A DNA stretch of 64,000 nucleotides from Wolfiporia cocos (taxonomy: Eukaryota; Basidiomycota; Agaricomycetes; Polyporales; Phaeolaceae), in assembly GCA_029448655.1 (NCBI GenBank), contig JACCLO010000047.1, positions 1 through 64,000 on the forward strand, in the 5' to 3' direction. How positions within the stretch are numbered: position 1 is the stretch's first letter; the number at the start of each line of letters is the position of its first letter. Shown piece by piece: positions 1-13,000 of the stretch. A model generated the notes under the pieces. That model had not been told where the DNA came from. It searched no databases and was given only the letters and a program-made list of their open reading frames with translations. A program made the position numbers and the translations under genes.

Positions 1-334
1 ACGTCGACCCCACAGCCAATTGGTCGCTGACCGTCGTAAAGGGCACAGAATTGTACATACCAAGTGTATCGCCGGCTCATGACCACGAAGATAATGATAA
101 GTTGGGCGCTGCAAGTCACGAATGCCGGATAGACCGTTATCGAGCAATGGGAAGTGTTTGAGTGGAGAGCGAATAAGCGCCGATCACTGGGTCCAGCGCG
201 GGCATTATATTGCACATGGCCGGCGAATGAGCACCCAGCGATGTGGCACGTGCTGCGTATCACGCTGCATCCGTGCTGTGGGAATGCCACGCTGTCACCT
301 TACACCCAATCCACTCTGCAACGATCTGATAATA

Positions 335-954
335 ATGGAGCCAACAGAGGTCCAAATTTACGGATTGAATCTTTTGAAGGAACACACAGACATGTTTCAT
401 AATCACATATCCACTGCTTTCCCGACACAGATTGGTGAACTATACAAATGGCATGCCAAGGGCAGGCATGCATTGGTACATTACATTCTTTTTATTTTTG
501 CTACTCTACTAATGAATGCAAAGTTGTATACTGAGGAGATAATCAGAGATTTTCGATTGGAGGACGACGAACTAGCAACCAACTTCCACAGAGACCCTAG
601 GATTTTATTAGGTCGTCAAAAACTTGATTTTGCCTTGAAGTTATTCAACCTTGGGCTGGATGCTGAGGCATTCCAGCTACCCAAGTTGGAGATTGAGCTG
701 AAGGAAGGGCCCAAGACTGACACTACAGACCAGAATGCAGATTGCAGAGGAATAGTAAGTCTTGTGAATGATTAGCACAAAATGGCTTGAATTTAAATTT
801 CTGCATCTAGAAGCGGCCTACTTCAGAATTGGAAGAAGCAGGCCAGGGTCCCAAGCGCCAAAAAGTGGAGGAGAGACTTCCTCAATTTTTGCCTCTAGGT
901 GATGGCAAACCATCCTCCAAGTTGGAAGATTGGGAAGATGAAGCCTCAAAGTAG
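335..954 (+). CDS. Hypothetical protein, two exons
   Basis: An open frame from ATG 335 runs to a canonical donor at 755 (GTAAGT). An acceptor ending at 810 (CATCTAG) rejoins the frame, and the second exon (811-954) ends at TAG 952-954. The product is about 187 aa, mostly helical and acidic, with a C-terminal basic patch (GPKRQK). The frame is open upstream to 122, but the part before 335 reads as low-quality protein, so I prefer the internal ATG. Base composition is more AT-rich than in the neighbouring genes. I recognise no domain. An earlier exon upstream, or a remnant of a mobile element, cannot be excluded. Confidence 0.4.
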
Positions 955-1093
955 TATGTATGTCATTTTACATTCTCATTGAAGCAGCTTGCAGTTTACT
1001 GAGGCTTGAGTACAGAATGCTTTCATGATGGTTTAGGACTGTATAGGGTGTACATACTTGCAAATAGGAATCTGCATGAGGTTGTCCTTTGTC

Positions 1094-2700
1094 TCAACAT
1101 ACATATCTATCACCGTGATCACACCCTGTGAACATCCTTGCACACATCAAATATGTAGTCATAGCATGATCATGCTTGCCCTCATGTGCAAATACTAGTG
1201 AGAAATGCTCCACTTCCACTTCAGCGACTGCTGATGAGTACTGGAAAGAAAGCTCAGTACTTTGGAAGGAAGATACATCACCATGCATACCAATGCTCAT
1301 GCTGGTCCGATTCAGTGAATACTGGTTGGAATGAATGTCAGCTGGGTAGCAAAGACAGTGCCACAATGTACCTTGAAATCATCACCGTTGAAGATAAGGA
1401 TATCTCCGTGCTCTAGGGTCACGAGGAGTACCGGCCCCTCCCTTTTGACAGATTTCGTAATGGAGTCTGTGATTTGAGCAACTTGCATATCCAGAATGCT
1501 CACACTGTTACTCGGCGCTGGGACATCGGAATCGTCTATGTCCATAGGCCCGCATGAGTCGTTAGCTCCGTGCGGGAGTTCCTTCTTAGGAGATCCACGC
1601 TCTGCGACGGTGATTGGCAGAAGCTGCTGTACACCTGGAGCTAATGATTTGGGGCGCATCGACAACTCTGCATCGGCGCCGAGGTACATCATGTATACAG
1701 GGGAATTTTTCGCAGCAAGCACGTTCTGGCACAACTTCTGTCTTGGGGAAAGCCATGAATAGTAAATTCAGAACTCACCTTCTTTGAGCCAGGGAGAACC
1801 CAAGCCAAGTAATTCATTTCTGTCCCCCTCCTTCAGCGGCCAAGCGGCTTTGAAGCAGTGCGTGTGCTTGCAATATACAGAGCGGGGCATGTGTCGTGGC
1901 CGCTGTCGTATCTTGATTGTTGAATGAGCAGGTGTAATAGGCCTCTGCGGACGCACAGAATGTTTTAGAATCAATACATACGCACCGCTGTCCGTGCTCA
2001 CCTTTAAAGGAACCCTTGCTATCCTGGAGCAATGACAATTCAACTTTCGTCAGCATCTCTCTGAAGAGCCTGGTCGGCTGCTCCTGCAACTCTGCCCCGT
2101 TACAGGTATAAATAAATAAATAAATAAGCTTGGCAGAGACGCCATCCTTTGTCATATACGCTAAACGCGAGCCATCAGCAACGTCCGTTACGGTGGTTTG
2201 ACACGCTCGGACGGCCTGTCACACGACAATGTCACTGGAGAAATACCACGGGAATTATGCATGGTATGAACATCCGCAGGAGGTATACAGTTGCTTTCCT
2301 GCGCGAATGTATGAGTGCTTGCTTCGGCCGCCTCTGGTAGGCACACTCACTGAGCATCCGCTACACAGTTAATACCATAAATTTCGCTGAGCATTCAGTT
2401 TTCCACACTTTACGCATTGCCTTCCGCCATGATAGCTTGTGGCCGAGATGCCATACTCGAAGTCGGCATCCATTTGATGATTTGGTGAAGAATGGGGAGG
2501 AAGAAAGTGGAAAGGATTGAACATGATATTAGGGTCTGTCTGGTCTGCTCCGATGGAAGGAGGGGCCTGCCACCAGGGATCAGCACTCCGATCCACCGTT
2601 TCGCTACCGGGTACCCAATCGAAAGTGAATTGCCACGAAAATAGTTCTTGACCAGCATCGTTTCTCCCCTGTCATTTGTTCAGCATGCCATCGAAAGGTA
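1094..2700 (-). CDS. Conserved-looking fungal hypothetical protein, multi-exon
   Basis: Several minus-strand exons read as real protein. About 2690-2375 contains DAGQELFSWQF, a Trp-rich stretch and a CVKCGKLNAQRNLW motif, probably half of a zinc ribbon, before a GTATTA donor. Further exons follow at about 2340-2190, 2155-1990 (MTKDGVSAKLIYLF, then TCNGAELQEQPTRLF) and 1734-1380, which ends VTLEHGDILIFNGDDFK. After an intron the last exon starts YSLNRTSMSIG. The CxxCG ribbon plus the xLxHGDxLIxxGDxF motif recurs, as I remember it, in agaricomycete proteins of unknown function. An iron/2OG-oxygenase-like fold is possible but not shown. Exon borders are approximate and the true N-terminus may lie beyond 2700. 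Confidence 0.45.
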
Positions 2701-3558
2701 CCCACGTAGATATCGATGAGATACCATGTTTATGGATTTGATTCCAAAGAAACCCAGGTGTGTACAGCCATATTGTTCGCGGAGACTGAATGGCGCCGAT
2801 TCGAAGACTCTGCACAGCACGATGCAATCCGGACTATCACTTTTGTGGCTGTCCAATAGAACCTTAGCTTCGGGTGGTGGGCTGATCGGCCGGTTTGAAC
2901 GACGCGAAGATGTCGGGACTGCACTGTTGAGATAGCTCCGGTGCTTTGTTGGTCAGCGTGCTCGGATCATGTCTGGGTTGCAGTTTAAAACTCCCAGAGG
3001 TCGAAACATGAGCAGTACATCATTGCAATAGAACCTAACCAGAATGATGCAGAATCGGAGGCACCAAGGAGGAGTCTGACTTGGATATCGTGGTGATTTT
3101 GATGGGGTTGATGATCAAAGGGATTCGATTCTCGTTGACATCCGTCATGATCATAGATGGCAGAGGACGATCTTGGTGATAGAGTACGTGCCCGTCGCCG
3201 TGATTGGCATGCACATTTTCAGACTGATGTGTCTGTCGGAGATGGACAACGGCAGCTAGCCAGAGCTTGGCGGTCTATGGCTAGTACAATGCGCAATTGT
3301 ACCGGATCAAAGCGCAATTGCTACGTAGGCGCCGGTGGGCGCATTCCTGGGAAGTCATAAAACACGGACGGCCCGACAAGTCCGGTTCGCTGCCGCTACG
3401 TTTGTGGCGGCCACGGTGATATGTGTCCGCTATTGCTATCTGGGCAGCTTAAGTGCAAGTATGGATCGAAAAATGACGCGGCGCCGTCTTTTCCACACTC
3501 GTGCGTGTGATCACACAAGTACAGAACCGCTTACTTGTCAAAGGATGTACCCGACATA
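2701..3558. other. Stretch without an assigned gene
   Basis: Only short frames occur here (69 aa at 2726-2935 +, 67 aa at 3157-3360 +, 92 aa at 3335-3613 +), none with a recognisable motif. The stretch separates two minus-strand genes. It probably holds the promoter and perhaps the first exon(s) of the gene ending at 1094, and the region downstream of MSH4. Confidence 0.3.
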
Positions 3559-6500
3559 CTACATGGTATCACGGAGGACCTGCATGATCTCCTTCTGGAA
3601 TCGAGCAAGATGAGCAGCCAACTCTTCATCGGGTAGCGAGGAATGATCGAGCGCTTGCGTGAGTTGGGTCCGTAGCTGAGAGCGGACTGAAAGTAGCACC
3701 TGCCATAAGGAGTACATACCCTGAGGAGGGCCTTGCGCCGTATGGAGACTTTGTTCGAGCGGCTATCCTGCTCCTGGCGTTCCTCCATCTCGCTCAAGGC
3801 TTCTGCGACCCGCCTTCCCTCGGCGAGGACGTCATTCGGTAGATCGGCAAGTCGGGCAAGATCAAGACCTGGCACAGATGAAACTTAGCTCAGCGTACCA
3901 CACAATATGTCCAACAAACCGTAGTGGCTCGTCTGTTCCGGCGCTCCGTCGACAACTCTGTGACGAACAGCAAAGGGCCAAGGTCTCGCAAATGTACGCA
4001 CCTGTATTGAAAAGTCATGCCAAAGTTCGACGTGGATTGGCGTGACCTCTGCGTCAGAAGTTAACAAAGATACACGAAGCGATTGGTATGGAGAACCTGA
4101 ACGGCAAGATGAAGGCTGACAAGTTCTGTTAGTAACCGAGATGTAATCATTCAAAACCTACTCACTTGACAACAGATGGCTGGCGCGACAATGTTGTCGT
4201 GAGCTCGCTGAAGTGACTACAGGGCCTGTAAGCAACCCATACATTAGTGATAATGGTACAGGTGCATACGTTGCGAAGAAGACATATGACTAGCAAACCA
4301 ACGGCATTATCAGTAATGTACAGGGACCGCAAAATGAGCCGGTACGACCTTGAGTTTGATGAGTTCCTCTGCGATGGCATGCGAGATGCCAACTTCTTCC
4401 CTTGGAGAGGTGCCGCGGCCAACTTCGTCGATCAGGATGAGAGAATTCTCCGTAGCAATCCCTGGCACAATTTCGGCATCAAGATGATGCTGGTTTCATA
4501 GTTAGCTCAAGTTACAAACCAACGATCATCGCGCAAGATGCCATCTCACTCGCAAATGTGCTCAGGCTCTTTTCGATATCGTCGTCGTTCGATAGCCGAG
4601 TCAGGAGTGCATCGTGCAGTCTGCATGATACGACATTCAAAGAGGCGGTTTTGGTGATATTTGGAGAAGGTCCGCACCTGAAGCTACCGTACTCAGCAGG
4701 AACAAAGCATCCGCACATTGCCATGACTGTCAGCAGCCCAATCTGCCGCAAGTATATGCTCTTGCCTATGGTCACAGACAATCGGATGTTTGTTGACCAT
4801 ATACGGGCTCGGCGTACCTAACATGCTGCGTTGAATCAGCATTGAGCGATAGATATGATGAATCAGATGATCAGACGAACTTCGGCCCCTGGACAATTTG
4901 AAAAGAGGAAGCCTCGCAGCAATATACATCATTCGGTACAAGCGTCCCGGCCGCCTGAACGTTCTCTAGAACAGGATGCTGCCCCGCCTTTATGGCTAAG
5001 GTTCCCGTGAACTCGGGACGCACTACACCAAGTATTAAGTGGTCACTGTTATCTAACTTAGAGGATGCTCACCATAGTCACGCACTAAGAAATCAAAACC
5101 AAACCTTACAATCAACATCTCTGTCAGTCTAGCATTTACAGGACGTACGAATGCTGGCATGCGCAAAAGACCACAACATGTCCACAATGGCAACGGCCTC
5201 CGAAGCTTTGTACAGAGCTCCAATGACATCGACGATCTCGGCGATCAACTCTTGTATAATCCTGGTATGACCTGTGAGCCGGGTATTGGAATGCCAACCG
5301 GTACTACATACTTGTCACTCATGATCAGCGTCTCGTCCAGTGCATCCTTCATGCGCGCGTTTCTCTTCTTCTGCTCAAGCTGTGAGCATTCTCACACTGG
5401 TAACCTCGTACAGGACTGACCAGCTCGATACTAGAAAAGAGCCACCGCTTTCTCTGAGCTGTCACATTCACAAAGCCTCTAGGTAGCTCCCCTCGGAGAT
5501 CTGTCTTCTTCAAAGCAAAAACGAAGCCTGTGTCCTGGTACACTAGACTAAGAGGCAGGTCGTGTTGCTCCGAGAGTTCGCGGTTCAATGCAAATATATC
5601 CCCGACATTCTCCTTGTATGTTTCTCGTGCGACGTCAAGGAGGCGATTGTAGTTTGCCTGATTTGCTGGATTTGAGCATTAACAAATGATGTTAAGGAGG
5701 AGGAAACATACCTTGACGGCGTACACACGTGCATTCACCGCATTCAGGCCGCGCTGTATAGATCCATCGAATCTCAACGAAGGCTGCGTTATTTGGCACG
5801 TACTTTCGCTGAAGCTTCTTCTTCATTCAATGCTTCGCTAACATGCTGTTCGATTCTTGAAAGTCGCTCGTCAGAGATCATCTACATCGAACAGGCGCTT
5901 AGCGCGCATCCAATCTACAATTATATCTCCAGCACCTACGTCCAGTACGATTCGTAACAGACGGGAGCGGCTGCCTGTCAAGGCTTTCGCGAGAACGGGC
6001 ATGTTCTTGACTATGTTTCGGAGACTGAGCATTTGCGCGACGCGAGCGGCAGCAAGCTTTGCAGTGCTTGTCTCACGCGCCTCGGATGCAGCAAGCTGAT
6101 GATTCAAATGAGCATTGATACTGTGCATGACCTGAAACGGCGAAAGCTTGCCGAGCAGATTAGCTTATCGAAGTCCATATTATGGAGGGACTTGAGCGCG
6201 TTCTTCATATTGTCGAAACGATTTCCATTCTGTATGAGCTCTTTAAGACAGTAAGCCGAAATAGACACATCCATGGAGTTGATAGACCTTCGACGACATC
6301 AAGGCGCGCCTCTATAGAAGACTGTCTGCAGCATTATTAGATCAACTCCGTAACGGTTGCAAAATGAGATACCAGTGATAGGCGCGAGTACATTTGCCCG
6401 GAGGAGGCGAGCACCCATTGCAGTGTATGTATGATTTAATAGCCTAGGTGTGAATTACTTGAATCGTGGGCATATATTAAGAGACAGAGAGGGTTTACCC

Positions 6501-7306
6501 AAACATGGAATGGGTGGACCTCTTGAATGAGATGCTGCCCACCAGCTCCAAGTTTCGAGCAGTCTCGGGATCTATCATCATGCTGCCTTCTACTTGTACA
6601 TATCGTATGAGGAGCGAAGAAGGAGCAAAGCGTAAATTGAGCTTCGACTCTGCATACTCGAATAGCGCGCTAGCTGCAGAGAGCGCGTAATACCTATTAA
6701 TGTTGTTCAGTATAGTCGCAAGGTTTCGGACGCATATACCCACTTGCTGGACACCGCGACAAGAGTTGCAGGCCGCTCATCGTCATCAACTATCAGCTGG
6801 TTGACAAAGGCAAGTCCTGCGTTTACAGTTGCAACGCGAAGCATGTGCTCAGTAGTCATATTGCTCACCAGCATCATCGTTCCAGTATTTTCTCATCACT
6901 GGATCGACTGTGGCATCAAACTCTTCGATCATGCACTGCACTAGGACCGAAGTCGACGAGGCTTTCTTTCCTCCAGATGCCATAGGTGTATCTATCAGAG
7001 ATAAAAAGGTGTTTGGGACCAGAATAATGGATGGAGAATGCAGATGAAGCTGATGCAGCGTCTTGACATATGTGGGACTGTCCACGAGCTGCGGACCATC
7101 ATATTGAGCGATGATTCAGTACGAGCTGACTACATGCGCACCTGGATAAGGGAAACCCTCCCGGTATCCTTGTCCAATGCAGCAAGGCCGACTTCACGTG
7201 ACACTCCGCGCCCTTCCAGGACATAGCTGGCCTCGTGCCTGGATGATGCGGCGGTCTGGGGTCGGGCGGTAGCCGGACGCGACTGGGCTGCCCAGCCGCG
7301 TGACAT
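3559..7306 (-). CDS. MSH4: Meiotic MutS homologue MSH4
   Basis: Multi-exon minus-strand gene. The first exon (7306-7142) starts MSRGWAAQSRP and contains VLEGRGVSREVGLAALDKD. The next has DSPTYVKTLHQLHLHSP and SVLVQCMIEEF. About 6700-6500 gives FAPSSLLIRYV and DPETARNLELVG, the MutS core signature. About 5590-5420 is the lever/clamp region. The ATPase follows: GKSIYLRQIGLLTVMA (P-loop region, about 4760), a signature-helix region about 4600, DEVGRGTS (Walker B, about 4406-4429), and a C-terminal helix GLDLARLADLPNDVLAEGR ending at TAG 3559-3561. Length and motif order fit MSH4, the MSH5 partner that stabilises meiotic crossover intermediates and does not act in mismatch repair; no N-terminal mismatch-binding domain is seen. 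The P-loop reads TIGKS rather than the usual NMSGKS, which may reflect an exon border. I see no premature stop. Confidence 0.88.
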
Positions 7307-7580
7307 CGCCGTAGCGGGGTGGGATGAGGCAGGGCGTGCAAAGCCAGGAAAATATGGGACGAGCGTAGCGATCCAGCGAAAAGGAAAAGGCGCGAGACCG
7401 AGGGCGACGACAAATGACGGCGGGTTTGAGTCCCCGCATGCGATCGATCGACGAGCGGTGCCGAATCTCGGGACATCCTAATAAGGGATCTCAATTGTGC
7501 GTACAGGGCAGGTCTGAAACGAATACAATACGAGACTCGAGCAACGGGAGGACGTACAGGATTGTGAAAGTTAGTTACAT

Positions 7581-8538
7581 GTGTTATCACGCCCACACCG
7601 TCCGCCCTATGCCTTAATTACTGCGTCTGTGTCCATCTTGTCTTCATCCCGCCGCGGTGACAGCGTTGCGGTGCTCGCTCCTCTCGACGTGGTCCCGCTG
7701 AACACGAAGCAGCACGCGGCGCTATCGGGCTGGGACACGCTCCGTGGCCCACGGCGCGTGCTCTACGCCTTGCAGTCAGGTGTCCTGCGTCCCGTTTGCC
7801 GCGATCGGTCCCGCATATATAGTAACTCTTCATATGCACTCGCACTCACCCCCTGGAAGCATCCCTCGCACACGTAGTCTCGCCGACCGTCACGACGCTG
7901 CCCGCGATACACCTCTCCACGTCCTTCCCCTGCGCCCGGGCGCCACACGACGCAAACGGGCAGGCAGACTGGGAGGAGGACGTATCTGCGCTCTTTCAGT
8001 AGGCTGGAATGGCATGCCTACACGCACAGCGGTGAGCTGCGCCATCTCCCTTTCACACGCCGATCTCACCTCACTCACTCGGCCGCGGCAGGCCGCACGC
8101 TGGCGACGCTACCGACCCTTACGTTGCCGTCTACGCGCCGCCCGCGCCGGCGTCCGTCGCAGACGCGGTGCACGTCCGGTGGACCGGCCTCCTCCACACG
8201 CCGTTTGTGACTGACGTCGCGACCGCGCTCATGTTCATCCCCTTCCCTTCCAATCCCTGCCCTCTCATAGCGGCTCGGTGCTGATTTATTGATATGGTAA
8301 CTCCGGGCGCCGGGCGCCGGCCACACTTGCTGCTGTGACCGTGCACGGCGTCCCGACTGTGCCTGCGGCGTATGTTCATGCTGATACTAAGAGGACGGTG
8401 CCGCTCGCGCCGTGGGCGGGGTCAGAGGACACGTGATGCTTGCTCCTTGGGAGGAACGAGGAGGGCCGGGAGGAGGAGGACGTGTGGACGCTGGCGGAGA
8501 CTAGTGTGGGAAAATGGGACGAGCTGGTGGGTGGGTGA
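7581..8538 (+). pseudogene. RPP40-like RNase P/MRP subunit copy with two in-frame stops
   Basis: The best segments read DWEEDVSALFQ, then AGMACLHAQR, an intron (GTGAGC..GCGGCAG, about 8023-8082), DPYVAVYAPPAPASV, VHVRWTGLLHTPF, then VTVHGVPTVPAAY, APWAGSEDT and WTLAETSVGKW. The order matches what I recall of the C-terminal half of RPP40: a helix with a Trp, a TG-x-L/I-xP segment, a V.GF/VP..P strand, and a final W.L. segment. Two conserved Trp positions are stops: TAG 8000-8002 and TGA 8434-8436, each one G-to-A change from TGG. Upstream (7581-7785) the frame is open but I cannot match it. The gene is divergent from MSH4, with about 275 bp between the two starts. Alternatives are base-calling error or unusual splicing. 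Confidence 0.38.
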
Positions 8539-8539
8539 T

Positions 8540-9681
8540 CGAATCCTCCTCCGAACCCCGGCCATAGGTTTCGACACTGATCGCAATATTGGTCTCCCAC
8601 TCGAAGCTCAAGCGCTCACTATCCTCGCCAATCGAGACGTCATCCTCGAAGACTTCGAGCAGGTGCGGCACTATTTCACGACGCCCCAGCTTCGCAGGTA
8701 CCTCCTCTTCGATCAAATGCTTCGCGCCGGTCCGATCGACCTCGGGGAGTTCGCGCTGCCGGGTGGCTACGAAGCTTTACGGTCGCTATGGGCAGAGGAT
8801 CTACGGTGCCCTCACCAGTTCTCGGAGTATGACTCCACTGCCAACACGACGATCGTTCACGGGCAGCCACTTCCCCCTGGGTTCTTCGATCCGCCGACTA
8901 CCCCTCACGCCGAGGACAGGGACGCACTCACACCAGTGCAGATCGCTACGTGTGCCGGGCCAGCTGTGTTGATTTCTTTTGCACACTCGTCTCGTTGCTG
9001 TCAGAGCTGAAAATAACAACGATTCTCGGAGACCGGCTCGACCCTTCGAGCATCAAGGCTGGTAAGACAACTCCAGGCTCCGACGGCAAAGAAGAGCGTG
9101 TTGTTCGAACACTTGGCAGGCGCGAGATCAGCGCCGAGCTCATTGTACGCATCCTCACTTTTTTGAGAATCAGCATCATGTACTCATGCTATTTTAAGCT
9201 ACTTTGCACTGGTCAGAAATCTATTACCGATCTTGTCGCACGGGCAATTTCAGATGCAGTTATACTCGATGGATCGAAGAAAGACTCATACGTGTCAAGC
9301 GAACAATGCAGGTCGCTGTCCCAAGTAATCCCGCTGCGCCCGACATGCTAGTAGATTCTGCCACGGAGGGTGGTGATGAACATTTGCACGTACCACATCC
9401 GCACTTATTCGCTAGGGATCAAGCAGACTCGTCAAACGACGACTTCGAGCAATTTACGCCTGGCCCTCCGATGATCAAGACTACGCTCTGTCTCGTGAGC
9501 AACCCCCCTCCCTCCTTTCCTAGTTGCTGTTTGGTGCCTCATAAGACTTCATTTATAGACTAAACAGCTATATGAGGTTGACGGAGAAGTGGGCGCGAAG
9601 ATGGATGGGATGCCGGACTTGGAGGCGCATCGGATGTGGCAGTTCTATGGCGTTGAGACCGACGGAGACAAGATGTATGAG
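8540..9681 (+). CDS. Unrecognised multi-exon gene
   Basis: Plus-strand coding is clear at about 8575-8950 (ILANRDVILEDFEQVRHYF, LLFDQMLRAGPIDLGEF, LPGGYEALRSLWAEDLRCP, QPLPPGFFDPP). A donor follows at 8951 and more exons at about 9005-9145 (ITTILGDRLDPSSIKAGK, RTLGRREISAELI), about 9225-9495 (RVKRTMQVAVPSNPAAPDM, then an acidic stretch) and about 9565-9681 (EVDGEVGAKMDGMPDLEAH, RMWQFYGVETDG, TGA). I do not recognise the family. The start codon is unresolved: the upstream frame overlaps the RPP40-like copy. It lies between MSH4 and the Red1/SYCP2-like gene, so a meiotic role is possible but is guesswork. Confidence 0.4.
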
Positions 9682-10054
9682 TGATTGGCTCTCGTATGCA
9701 TTGTTCGGACATTCTTGTCACTCTACGCCAGCTTTGGTTATGCTTCTTTCTTGTCTTGTACCATTATCGCATACCTCGCCCTGAAGACAAACGAGCGGCA
9801 AGGGTGGCTACTTTCTGCTAATGAGAAATATCATATACCATACATATACCAGCTATGTTTGAAGCGTCCGCAGAAGCACAAGCTTGTATTCTGGACAACG
9901 TCGGCTCGAATCGGCGTCTTAATTCAGAGATGTCTAGTAGCGCGTGCGTTGCGTCGCGTCACGTATTTGTGATGGATGTGACACTACGCGTTTCCGCGTC
10001 GCGCCTTGTTCTTGACAGCCATACTAGTTACTCCTTGTACACCCACCACTTGAA

Positions 10055-13000
10055 ATGTCTGCCTCCGATTCTCCTTTCAAATTGCTGCAGCAGACTATCT
10101 CAAAATCTCGCGCCAAGAATAGCAAAAGTCTAGCAGAGGCCCTCGAGAAGGTGTCCTCCCACCTCGTCTTACTCGTAAGGCAGCTATTTGGGGCTCAGTG
10201 GATGTCTGTTCATCATCATATAGAATTTATCCACGATATCCGAGCAAGCATCCAAAGTGTTATCTCAGTGTCTGCGCAGGCCCCTTCTTCCCATATACTC
10301 TGCTTTTCCGCAGCCTGCCCTTGAAGCCGCTGCCGCGATTTTCTACAAGGTCTATCACGAGAAGGTTCTCCCAACTCTTAGAAAGCAGCAGAATGAGCAA
10401 CAGGGGTTATGGGAAGGAGTGCTCAACTCTCTCTTGTCCGGTGTTCTCGTATGCTTTAGTTCGATGTTTACGCTTTGTCCGGGAAGCTGACTATGTCCAG
10501 GATTTTCTCGATGAAAGTGAAAACGGTAATCTCCATCCCCATTCCCTTCTTCAGATGGGCTCATGGGTGCGCTAGACAAAGGCAAAAGTAGCAAAGCAAA
10601 GGACGTCATAGCAGCCACGCTTTTTCCCAATCTATGCGACATATGTTTCTCACCAACTGCTCCGATGATAAGTACTGGTTTACGATGCACTGTACGGTCT
10701 CTTACACCTTTATTTATGCGCCAAACTTACACTCATTTCGACATTACCAGGCATATACTCTTCTCGCCGATTCTGCTGCGATGCATCACGCCAATCAACA
10801 CACGCTTCGTGACGACCAAATCCTTGGAGGGTGAGCCTGATTCCATTTTACCTTACTATGCCGCATACCATTTCTTGTGCGTAGTCGTCGCCTCGGAGCC
10901 ACCATCTGGCGCACCAAAGGTAAGCTCTCTCGAAGCAGCGTCATGTCAGATTCCGATACCATGATCCAGATTTCCTTCCTCTGGAGAGCTTGTTGACGCT
11001 ATTTGCGCGTCTATTGCCTTCAACGAAGGGGGCTGCCTCCGGTCGCGCAAACCGTACTGCATTCATCCAGTCTGTGTTCAGCAAGTCGTCTCCCCCGGAA
11101 ACCACCAGCATCGGACAAAAAGGTCACGGGGCTGCTTGAGAACGTGCCCTCGGAGGACTGGGACGTGACCTCACGGAAGATTGCCGAAGCACTGGCTGCT
11201 GGCGACCGGACTTTGTGAGTAACTTAAGCTGCCGTATTATCACGCTGACCGGCGCCATATAGCCCGCAGCCTTTTGCGATAGAAGAAGTCTGTGCCTGTG
11301 GGCAAACACAACGATGCGATAGGCTATATGTCGATCCCAAGGCAATACTCGTGAACATGCTCATAGAAGTGTGCCTTTTGACCTTATTCGATGTCCGTCA
11401 TACGGCGAGCTGATTATATGTTCATACATCGATACAGGATAACCAATATGAATCCCTGACAATCTCATACACTTCCATACACAAAATAGATATCCTGCGC
11501 GAGCGTTCTGGCGAGGAGAGGGTCGGCGCGCAGGTGCAAATTGTCATGTGCAGTCCTCCTATTCTCGGAGGAGAACCGATAACCTCTGGCATAGACGAAA
11601 GCGGCCCAGTTGTAACGTTTACTCTTACGAGCGGCGATCTGGACAGATTCGCAAATGCGTTGCGCGACAGAGGTCAAGTAAGAAAGCGTAGCTTATACTT
11701 TCTATCTGGTTTGCGAGTGCTGACACGGTATCGTAATGCAGGGACAGAAGTATAGAGAGATACTCCCACCGAAGCTATCACTAGCGACGTCGCCACTGGT
11801 TTTAGATTTTGACACCCAGGGCAAGCCGATGAAACAACTAAGCCAATCCGAGGTGCGCTAAATTGATCGCATTCTTCCATGACTGATCTCCACTCACTAG
11901 AGGATTGAGAAAGTCCAACAATGTGAGTATCACACAATCCATAGCATCCGCGCTCATCAACACTGTCAACTTTCCGCTAGTCTACAATACCAACCAAAGC
12001 AGTGACGAACTCAGCTGCGGATCAGACCTTGATAACGCGACTAGTTCGAGATCTTCTGCTATCGACGAACGTCAGTCTATGAAATCTACGCCCCATATGC
12101 GTTCGAAAAATGTCCGAAGAGAAGCCTTTGGCGCAAGCGATGAGGAACTATGTGATCCATCTGACGTCGACTCGGTTCTGCTGGCCCCGCCTCAACGTAG
12201 GCAACGGTCGGAAGGCCCTAGAGTAATCTCCACTAGGTCAGCCAAATCGTCCGAATCCCGACTTGCCGGGAAAACCCGCAAGTCGACCAATAACTCTGTT
12301 GCCGCCAAGGCCTACAAGAGAAAGCGAGATTCTACTGAGTGCAGCGAAGACGGTCCTAACTCAGATAAGCTGGCAGAGGACGCTGTTGCCAATAAACGAT
12401 CCAAGACTTCCCCGACAGGTCGTAGCGCTCTTTGCACACCAGATCCTCCAGAGCGCACGGAATCTCAGGTGCTTCAGCCTCGTTCTACAGCGGCGACTAG
12501 GGCAACCAACAGATATCACGGCGAAAAGGAGAAAATATGTTCTCCTACCTCATGCTCCCACATGATTGACTATGGTGCTCTACCCGAATCCGATCCATTT
12601 TCGTCTACTCGGAACACGTTGTCTCCTCTCACAGCTTTGTTTGCTCGTCGCAAGAAGGCCGACAATAAGCCTGCCCTGGAAAGCAAAGCCCCTCAGTCGA
12701 GCACGACCAAAGGTAGACCTCATAAAGCAAAGCTCTGGAAGACAAAACCGTCTCCGCCGGGCCCTATCATCTACCAGGGAGCCTCGGACGACGATCCGTT
12801 ATGTGACAGGCATGAGCTATCTGACACGTTCGTCGAGGACGAACCTGTCGAAGAGACTAAGGAAAATCAATCGGAAGTAAAAATCAAGACACACGCAAAG
12901 CATGTGGTCCCTGCTCTCGCAGCCAGTGCTTCGACAACGGACAAAAGGGTATGTTTGTTCTCTTGCGTTCTCGTGATTGATGAGAAAGCCATATCATGGT

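Noticed and set aside
1312..2700. Firm call of an AlkB/JmjC-type dioxygenase
   Set aside because: I see no HxD..H metal triad; the HGDxLIxxGDxF motif alone is not enough.
7099..7596. 165-aa minus frame across the MSH4 start
   Set aside because: It is an alternate frame; the coding frame of exon 1 is fixed by VLEGRGVSREVGLAALDKD, and its ATG is at 7306.
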